Below the pieces are notes generated by a model. It was not told the origin of the DNA. It saw only the letters and a list, made by a program, of their open reading frames with translations, and made no database searches. Below are positions 56,091 through 64,000 of a DNA stretch of 64,000 bases, piece by piece. Each line of letters opens with the position of its first letter. The first letter of the stretch is position 1. The stretch is from positions 62,001 through 126,000 of the forward strand of contig SWLE01000834.1 in NCBI GenBank assembly GCA_004026145.2, in the 5' to 3' direction. The position numbers and the translations under genes were made by a program. Source of the stretch: Takifugu bimaculatus. Lineage: Eukaryota > Chordata > Actinopteri > Tetraodontiformes > Tetraodontidae.

Positions 56091-59000
56091 TACATACCAT
56101 AATACACATACTCCAGTGGAATGGTCAAAGTCTCATCACAGACAGGAAAGACTTAAAAAAATATATCCCTGAATTACAGGAACACGTGGATATTATTTGT
56201 GTACAAGAGGCATGACTCAAACCAAATTTGGGTTTAAGTTGAAAGATATTTTGGTGTGGAGATTTTAATGCACATGGGGGGATATCAGGAGGACTCGAAG
56301 TAATGGAAGACATGTTAGATGACAAAGGCATGCTTGAATACTGGTTTGGCCGTGAGGGTGAAAGTGGCAAAGGGCACCGAGCCATCAAGAGATCACACAT
56401 CGGCATCACAGGTTTTAACATGGAAAAGCAACTGGGAAGTGTTGAGAAGCAGCACAGTGGGTAGAGACCATCATCCAATAGGTCTAGAAACTGAAAGCGT
56501 TAGGGGTCGGAACAAAGGAGGAGGAAGATGGAAATGTGAGGGAGCAAATGGATACGTTCAGAATATTTGCTGGGGCGAACTAAGGGCAGTTGGTGTAAAC
56601 CAGAACTGAATAATGAAATATGTCAAATTATAATTAAAGCAGCAAATGCAACTATTCCAAGAAGTAAATAAAAGAAATTTTAAAAATGGTTTTGAGAAAA
56701 AAAAAACCTGAAACTCAAGACTTTAATAAATGATAAGGAACAGCAGACAGCAGCTCGTTTTAGGAGCAGCAGACACACACAGGACCGAGTAGATTGACCA
56801 GACTAAACTTTACTGAAAAGGTGGCAGCAGAATCCCTCAAAGAACCAGAGCTAATAAAGTCTTTGTCAGAGCAGGCTGGGTGGCACGAACAGACATCTGA
56901 ATGGGCGATCACAGAGGGCTGCACCACAAATTGGCCATGATGGAAGCGTGGACCAGTCTTTTAAACCAGGAGACAGGTGAAGATGATTTTCTGAAGACGA
57001 GTTCCAGGTGTGTAGATCGCTCGATGGGAGTGAAGCAGGAAGCAGCCCCTCCCAGCCTGGAAACAGACACGGGAAACACAGACAAGGAACTGAAGGGGAG
57101 AGGGAGAGGAATAAGACGAGGGGAATCTCCTCACAGCGAGGGGAGTGATAAGAGGAACAGACGGGAGTCCTGGAGAAAGTATCGTGAGTCACTTGGTAGG
57201 AAGACACCAACGACAAGACTGTGGGGTATGATCACAAGAATGTTAGGAAGCAGACAAGAATAGGGATGCCCAGTTATGGAAGATGAAGGGAACTTTATTG
57301 TAGAGGACAAATAATCAGCAGCAGCACTAATAGCACAAATATTTGCTAAAACAAAAAGCACAGAAAATTTGAGTAATAAAGAGAAAGAAGGGAGGATTGA
57401 AAGAAAAAGGCAAGTGTGACAAGGTTTTCAATGACAATACCAAATAATGCATTTTAAAAAAGCTGGAAAAACAACTCAAGGGAAGACCAAATAAATTATA
57501 TTAGATAAAATTAGTGTTCAAAGTAAAGGGGCATTATTGAAATTGTATAATAAGCTATGAGGGGAGGGAAAATGACCTAATCAATGGAAAGAAACTGCTA
57601 TTGTACCAATCTGTAAGCCAAGTAAGGACCCGGGTTTGCCAGAGAGCTACAGAACAATAGATCTAACAACCTTTGTAGGCAAAACTATGGGAAAAAAATG
57701 ATTAATGAAAGGCTGAACTCTTATTTAGAAACCAGGGAAAAACTGAAAATGATATAAAAGTGGGTTTAGGAAAAGAAGCAGCACAGTAGGTTTTACATTT
57801 AGAGAATGAGATAAGGACAGTCCAGATCAATAAAGAAAGTGTAATGCTGTATTTTTTATATAGAAAAAGGTTATGATATGATGGGAAAGGATGGACTGCT
57901 TATGAAATTATATCACATCAACAGCATGGATCAGGAACTTTCTTACCAGCAGGAAAATAGCAGTGAGAGTGGGTAAAAAAGCGAAGTGATAGATCCATCC
58001 AGGTGAGGATGGGGGCAGAAATGTCAAGACAAAACATCGTTGAAAACGCTACACAGCGTTCAGTGGTCAGTCCAAATCTTTATTCACTAATGATAAATGA
58101 TTGAATATATATTTCCAAGTATTCCCGATGGTACGGGGAGGTCGCTGTTTTCTGACGATGGGGCTCCTTGGACAAGAGGGAGGAACTTCCAGTATATTGT
58201 CAAGAGGATGCAGGAGGGAATAAGTAAAGTTGAAAGATGGGGAATTAAATGTGGCCTTAAGCTTTCATCTGAAAAGACAAAGTTTTTTACAAGAAAGAGG
58301 GTAGGAGAGAGCAATCTAAAAACATATGGGAGTGTGTTAGAAAGGGTTGAGAGTTTCCGCTTCCTTGGTATCTACTTTGACCAGAGGCTGAGCTGGAAGG
58401 ATCATATCAGGCAGGTAGTAAGTTAATGTAAAAGAAAAAAGTGGTAAATATAATGAGATCCCAGCAATGTAGAGCTGATTTCAGAACTTTGCTGGATATG
58501 ATCCCGGTGCAAGCACTTAGACTCTACATGGGCCAGTCAAAATCTCACCCGTGTATGCGCTCCAGGAACAGGCTGGGGAAATGCCACTGTGGCTGAAGAG
58601 GAAACAGTTGGCTGCTAATTACTGGATTCATTCAAGAGGTCAGAGGGGTGAACATCTTACAAAGGGGGTTCTGCTAGTGAGTTGGGAGGAGACAGCACAA
58701 AAGGGGAGTTTTGGGTGGAAGGGTGATGAGGTGGCCAAGGATATGGGGGTGTATAACCATTAAAAGCAGGAGCAGTGTTGACAGAGAAATTAATGATCAA
58801 AGTCAGAAGGCAAGAGTGTTGTGTGGGTAAAAGCAAATGAGCAGTGGCAACAGAGCGGGGAAACAGAGGTCAAGGGGAGGCATCTTCTTTCCAATACAAA
58901 GGAGGGACAATGCATCAAGGAGAAGGGAAAAGAGCAGGAAAGAGCAGGTTATAATAACAAGGTTAAGAATTAGGCAGAGCAACTTAGACAATATGCTATA

Positions 59001-59350
59001 CATTGTGGAGAAGCATCCATCTATGTGAGCAGTGTCATGAACTGGAGACAACAGAACATGTGCTTTTAATGTGTAGGCATAATAGTGAGGAAAGGAAGAT
59101 GATGATGGATGGACTGAGGAAACTGGGAATGGTGGATGTGGATGAGCTGGGTAGAGAGTTCAGGTGGGAGGAAAGAGCTTTATAAATTTCTTACGTACTG
59201 GTCTAGTAAAAAGGATGGAAGGATGGATACGCTAGATAGAGGACCAGAAGGTGGCAGCTACAATATAGATGCCAACTGCCTTTAAAACCAAAAGAAATAG
59301 TGGAACAACAACAACAAGATGAAGCTCGGTAGATTTGTCTGGTTCCGATC
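56090..59350 (+). mobile_element. I-type LINE copy 4, multiply disrupted
   Basis: Near-duplicate of copy 2: endonuclease start near 56100-56200 (VDIICVQE), GDFNAHGG near 56259-56283, RT pieces near 57590-57660 and 58150-58430 (FSDDGAPWTRGRNFQYIVK; SFRFLGIYFDQRLSWKDH) and the C-terminal cysteine motif near 59030. It has about 180 bp near 57290-57460 that is missing in copy 2, so copy 2 is the more deleted one. RNase H is absent. Inactive. Confidence 0.8.
56750..57262. repeat. Unclassified insert within LINE copy 4
   Basis: Second copy of the 29150-29665 segment, between the endonuclease and RT parts. Same lack of recognisable domains. Confidence 0.4.
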
Positions 59351-59361
59351 AGGACAAAAAG

Positions 59362-59716
59362 TAATGATGGGCAAATTAAGCTTTTGTGAATTCCCGAACC
59401 ACTTGTAATGATTACTCGAAGTAATGATTACCTGAAGTTGCAGTTCTAGCGCCCTCTCCTGGCGACCCGCGAGCCTTGCACTGCAGGGTTGGAGCCGCTA
59501 TTGGTGACCGGGAGGCGCACACGTGAGCTTTGTTTTGTTGAGAAAATGCTGGTAAAATATGCCATAGCTTGGGTATTCTTGTGTAACTGGACTCGAGGTT
59601 TTTTATTGAGGTACGTTATTTTTTTTCCACAATATTGGGATTTAACCAGTTTCTTTTTTGCTCACAATTTCTCCACATTTGGAGAATATTCTTCTGCAGG
59701 GTACAGTAGATGCTGG
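59362..59716 (-). mobile_element. hAT relic (hAT-A) copy 4, truncated
   Basis: Same truncated fragment as copy 3 and the same breakpoint after GATGCTGG, so the truncation predates the block duplication. Confidence 0.7.
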
Positions 59717-60861
59717 TATGGCGGGGTGGGGAGCGGTGGAACGGTTGACGACAACGCCACCTGGGGAGTTTCACCCCAGGAATTAACTGGAGAACAGGCA
59801 CGCGCAGATAAGGCTCTATTCCAGAGGCAGAGACAGGATTGAGGGTTATGCGCTACAATTTTATTAAATCCAATACTCAACAAAAAATAACTCGGCTGTA
59901 CAAAAGTCAAACAAAAGGGGTGGACAGGGCTGGGGCCCCACCGGCAGGTAAAACTCAATTAGGGGAGATAAACAAACTAAAAACACCCGTGCTACTGCAA
60001 ACAAAACTACACACGATGGGTGATGAAAACCCCCTCCACCAGGGGTTGGGTCCCCGCCGTGGCCCGCAGCACCTGTCCACAAAGAAAAGGAACAATTAAA
60101 TTTACAATGATAAGCAATCAGACGCGACGAGCGCACACACACACACACACACAGGCAAATAAATGGTGACCAGGTCGTCTAAAAGAACAACGTCAACCAA
60201 GAAACGAAAAGCAACAAAACCTAAAAAAGTAAATATAAATTGATACAATTTACACAATGTTAGAGTCTAAAATTTAGGCAAAAGCTCCGTGGTCGCCTCG
60301 GCGGCACCACCACGTCTCAGCGCCGTTTCTCCGAGCAAAGGGGAGCGAGGGGAGAGAGCGAGAGAGAATCCCGAACCAAAGGACCGAGCCAAAGCAGCAG
60401 TGGGTCCAGTACGCGAGGTAGTCCGTGCCGACTGTGTTTGGTGGCGCCACCACTCCGTGAGGGGTTCCCGCTGGGGCAACGCGACCCACTGACGCCAGCC
60501 GGCAGCCAACTGAAGCAAGAACAGCCCCATTAACCTTTATCAACCGAGTGGGGGAGTCAGTGACGCGCATTGCTGCGCCTTACCTGCCCAGTGCAAACTA
60601 GCGCGCGTGCCCTCACGGCAAAGCGCTCTAGGCGGGAGGAAGCACCAACCTTCTTGGCGCTGCCAGACAGCTCGCGCTGTGAAACAGTTTCTGTTGGTGG
60701 AACCGCCCAGATGAGCCGCAACCCCGCCGTACCGTCGAAGGGGGAAAACAACTAACGCCAGCTGGAGGCAGTGCCTTATATAAACCTTTTCTCCCCACCC
60801 ACCAATTAAGGCACTACCTCCATATGGCACCTGTTCGGAGCGCAGGCCACGCCCTGCCACA
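59717..60861. mobile_element. GC-rich LTR-like segment upstream of hAT-3b
   Basis: Second copy of 42789-43921, with an extra short CA run near 60134. The TATATAAA box starts at 60777, about 85 bp ahead of the hAT-3b start codon. Confidence 0.5.
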
Positions 60862-60862
60862 C

Positions 60863-62377
60863 ATGGAACCAACCAGGAAGAGATCTCAAGTCTGGGACCA
60901 CTTTGAAATGGTGCCGCCGAACAAGGTAAGTGTTACAAACGTATTTTTCCACTCTTATTCACACAGTAACAAATAATAAACCACACACACATCTCATTTT
61001 TAATTTGCAGGTGAAGTGTTTGCTTTGTTCCCGACATATAATAACAACACGTCATCAATGATGAGGCATTACCGAGGCAAACATGAGAATGAAGCTGGTG
61101 GTGCTGCTGTGATGACGTTTCCACCAGGTGAGTGGGTGCTGTTCCAGGCAATATTAAGAGTAACTTTTAAACTTTACTACGCAGGTTTGGGTGTATAGAA
61201 TTAGTTAATTAACTAAATTAATCTTGTTCTGCTAACTTCCATATTTTATGTAGCAGGAAGCAGGAGCTTGATGAAGCTCTAGTGGATTTCATAGTGAAAG
61301 ATTCCCAGCCTCTCACTGTGGTGTCTGATCCTGGCTTCCGTGCTCTGGTGGCTAAACTGGATCCCACATGCACCCTTCCATCAAGGCAGACAGTTAAAGC
61401 CATGGTGGAGAGGAGGGATGTGGAAGAAAAGGAGAAGGCCAAGGCAGCCCTGCAGAATGTTGACAGTGTCAGCTTGACCGCAGATATGTGGACTTCCATC
61501 AACATGGATGCGTATCTCGCTGTCACCTGTCATGCTATTCATGCAGGTGAACTCTCCACCACCCTGGTGGGAGTTCGGCCTTTTCCTATCAGTCACACAG
61601 CAGAGAACATCGCTGGAACTGCTCGAGAGCTTTTAAGGCAGGGGTGGGGGGGTGCACATATAAAATATAAAAATCTTATTGCGTTGCGGGACGGAACTCA
61701 AACAAAATGGCAAAAGACCTTGGCATAAACCTCAATAGAATTATGAATGATAAACTCAGTGGAATAGAAACCACAAGCATCTTCTCTTTATCGTCATTAC
61801 TTGACCCAAAATTTAAAACACTCGGATTCCAAAGCCCTTCAAATGCCGAGTCAGCTGTGCACCAGTTAAAGTCGGAGTGTGCGGCATTGTTGCAGAATGC
61901 ACCCACCCAAGAGGACCCGCCATCCACTTCAACAGCACAGCCAGAACCAGCTGCTTCTTCCCAAGGTACAAAAATGATAGAATTTGGATCAATAGATTTA
62001 TTTGCATTGATTCATGTACAGACTAAACTTTATGTAATGTTTTATTTTGAGTCATTGATCCGTGGAAGCTGTTGGACAGGGATGCTGAAGAAGCAAGAGC
62101 GTCCAGGAATGCCACCGCTGATGCCATAGTGGAGGTGCAGCGTTATCTGTCAGCCCCTCCACTTGAACGATCACAGGACCCTCTGGTGTACTGGACGACA
62201 AACAAAGCCCTGTACCCAAACCTGTACCACCTGGCAAACCAGTACCTCGCAACACCAGCATCCTCTGTGCCCTGCGAGAGGGTGTTTTCTAAAGCCGGGG
62301 AAATGGTTTCAAAAAAGAGAAACCGCCTCAAACCCTCGACTGTGGAGAAACTGTTGTTTTTAAATAAAAATGCATAA
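60863..62377 (+). pseudogene. hAT-3b transposase, disrupted
   Basis: Exon 1 (60863-60925) MEPTRKRSQVWDHFEMVPP; BED finger region (61011-61110) with KCLLC and MMRHYRGKH in different frames. The main frame (61282 on) has ADMWTSINMDAYLAVTCHA and then runs into the deletion with filler sequence. After it, the C-terminal part (62072-62377) carries PASSVPCERVFSKAGEMVS and ends KLLFLNKNA. Lacks the central catalytic section. Confidence 0.8.
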
Positions 62378-62661
62378 GCACACCAGTTCACCCAAGCACC
62401 TTAGGCCCATACCCCCCATCTGTTCCTAAAATATATAGAAAAATAATATTATAATAATACAACATCAAAAGTGCACAAACAGCAAAACTCAAAGTGCACG
62501 CTTGCTGGGTCATCAACCTTTTGCATGGCTGCAGTACCACCAATGCGCCAGCAGATGGCGCCCGCGTTCGAAATGATTGAAGCTTCGAGTAACGAACCAA
62601 TTTTCAACACAATGGTCCAAAAGGGTTCAAAGCGTCATGAAACCTCATTTGGACATCACTA
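60863..62661 (+). mobile_element. hAT-3b transposon copy with internal deletion
   Basis: Related to hAT-3a from the start codon (60863) to the right terminus (62661). Relative to 3a it lacks about 560 bp of the central catalytic region. About 65 bp of unrelated sequence lies at the break (about 61637-61690). It keeps the BED finger histidine region that 3a lost. Confidence 0.75.
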
Positions 62662-62876
62662 CTTAAATGCGCAGGGAAGACAAGACAGGCCAAGCACAGC
62701 AACACTGGGGCAACACTCCACAAAGCACCACAACCCTCTGGCCCTGATGGGCCGGCGCTCCCTCCTTGAGTAGGTGGCCAGATGTTAATTGCCCACACGT
62801 GCGCCTGCCTGCAGCGCAAACTGAGCTCCTCACGCCCCCTGGAGGGAAGACCAGGCACAACCCTGGACCCCAACAA
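62662..62876. mobile_element. Truncated LTR-like element next to relic cassette 4
   Basis: Same as 76-290; ends CCCCAACA adjoining the alpha2 fragment. Confidence 0.6.
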
Positions 62877-62934
62877 CTGTGTCCAGAAATGATCCGTCAG
62901 ATCAAATTAAGAGAAGTTGAGAAAAGAACAGGTG

Positions 62935-62997
<63 letters not shown>

Positions 62998-63647
62998 GGT
63001 AACAGAGAGAGAGAATAACAACAGCAGCTTGTAAAGCCAAATGACGTCAATCTTACAACAAAATTTGCTTTAGAGACAGAGAACATGAAATCCAAACTGC
63101 AGAGCTCTTTTAGATCACCCCTCCTGTAGTGCTCCACTGTGCCTCTATGCATGATAGTCTGGAGTATTACACAGTGTCAGCTACAGTTCCCATCATCCAT
63201 ATGTTGTTTATAGTAACACGTCTATAATATATGAAATATGATTATTACAATTATAAATATTACAATACTTTCCATGTAAAGTAAAGTAGACCCATATACA
63301 TTGTTTTATTGTTTTGGTTTTATTGTTATTTTATTCAATTTTTGTTATTTTGTTTGTTTCAATGCAGATGGAAAAACACTTGGTGGAAGACACATCCTCC
63401 ATGCAAGTGTTGACCGGACATTTTTGAAAGTTTTCACCTCTGTTTTGCTTCCAGTTTTCTTTTTAACATGCATAACATCACTGTTGCTCAAAGGTAAGTC
63501 TCACTATTTTTGTTGTAGCCTTAAAATGAGTCCAAAACAGTTTTGTTGCTAAAATAGCAATAAAACACCATCGCTGTCTGTCAAGAATACAAGAAGAAAG
63601 AGCAGGTCCCACGAGACCAAGACACAAATTATGTTGCTAGAAATTGA
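62877..63647 (+). pseudogene. MHC class I-like relic cassette 4
   Basis: Alpha2 exon end 62877-62931 with GT donor, CA repeat, membrane exon 63368-63493 (DGKTLGGRHILHASVDRTF, then VFFLTCITSLLLK) and tail exon 63586-63647 (EYKKKEQVPRDQD then NYVARN). Open and with intact splice sites, unlike cassettes 1 and 2. No alpha3 or upstream exons. Confidence 0.75.
62937..62995 (+). repeat. (CA)n microsatellite in relic cassette 4
   Basis: CA run of about 59 bp after the alpha2 donor. Confidence 0.95.
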
Positions 63648-63659
63648 TCATTTTAAATC

Positions 63660-63970
63660 CGGTTATCAGGAGTTTATGTGCTAAAATTCCAAACTGTCCG
63701 AAGGCGGTGTCAGTGAATCACGTGTTTGGACCCAGAGGTCACCTCTATGGGGGGAATTTCCTGGTGCTGAACGGAGGCTCCGCCCACAAGGCGGTTCCAG
63801 CGCTCTTTTTGGATTACGACTTTCTCCCTCATTCAAATTCCCGCACCACTCGTCTAGTTTGAGACCCGCTTTTAAGAGAATCGGTCTTTATCACAAAGAA
63901 CCCTCGTCATGGTTCTTCTAGACTGTTTCAGATGAAGACAACAAGTGTTTAGCGACCTTCATTTAGGAAG
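63660..63970 (+). promoter_or_regulatory. MHC-like promoter of gene 8 (kB version)
   Basis: MNIC-type promoter with CACGTG near 63720, a degenerate X2 (AGAGGTCA), a perfect GGGAATTTCC at 63752-63761 and a TATA-like TTTTAAGA near 63871. Confidence 0.5.
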
Positions 63971-64000
63971 ATGAACATTTGTCTTCTGTTTTGGATCCTT
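63971..64000 (+). CDS. MHC class I-like gene 8, first codons only
   Basis: The first 30 bases of an MNIC signal exon (MNICLLFWIL) before the window ends. The remainder of the gene lies to the right. Judging from the repeating layout (relic cassette, then MNIC gene) it should be another class I-like gene. Confidence 0.65.
   Translation, partial: MNICLLFWIL

Overview
This window is nuclear DNA from a vertebrate, most likely a ray-finned (teleost) fish. Evidence: short-exon genes with GT/AG introns, MHC class I architecture, (CA)n microsatellites, and BEL/Pao, I-type LINE and hAT elements of kinds common in fish. There are no bacterial genes, tRNA, rRNA or CRISPR arrays. Most long open frames belong to transposons or are read-through of exons into introns; the real genes are assembled from 5-6 short exons.

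Main content: a tandem array of MHC class I-like genes, all on the + strand. Seven have a full set of ectodomain exons: gene 1 (2214-5831), gene 2 (14485-18030), gene 3 (24280-27472), gene 4 (32772-36204), gene 5 (38770-41257, terminal exon deleted), gene 6 (47488-50435) and gene 7 (52404-55022). An eighth is cut by the right edge (63971-64000). Each has a signal exon, alpha1 (237 bp), alpha2 (261 bp), alpha3 (261 bp), a connecting peptide/transmembrane exon and a tail exon, with every intron in phase 1. Alpha2 keeps the two cysteines and the tryptophan typical of class I, alpha1 ends with the usual N-glycan sequon, and alpha3 is an Ig C1 domain without the usual GFYP motif. Several peptide-anchor residues are missing, so these look non-classical.

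The unusual feature is that the ectodomains are nearly identical from gene to gene, while the membrane/tail ends fall into five unrelated-looking types. The fifth type occurs only in four relic 3' cassettes (291-1107, 19188-23945, 46421-47188, 62877-63647).

Layout: hAT end, LTR piece, relic cassette 1, gene 1 | degraded BEL/Pao retrotransposon on the minus strand (about 6130-11500), signal-exon relic | LINE 3' end, hAT relic | gene 2 | LTR-like element split by a complete hAT with a nested MITE (19266-23218), relic cassette 2 | gene 3 | LINE, hAT relic | gene 4, spare tail exon, gene 5 | LINE, hAT relic, LTR-like segment, hAT-3a | relic cassette 3, gene 6, gene 7 | LINE, hAT relic, LTR-like segment, hAT-3b | relic cassette 4, start of gene 8. 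The 46.2-62.7 kb stretch is one full block (relic cassette, MNIC-type gene, MKFC-type gene, LINE, hAT). The other blocks are rearranged versions of it, so the locus has grown by segmental duplication and unequal exchange with transposons carried along.

Expression signals: the MNIC-type promoters carry a CACGTG E-box, a CRE/X2-like TGACGTCA and either a Y-box-like TGATTGG or an NF-kB-like GGGAATTTCC. The MKFC-type genes (5 and 7) have a different upstream region. Functional statements rest on family resemblance; exon borders come from GT/AG sites, phase and agreement among copies.
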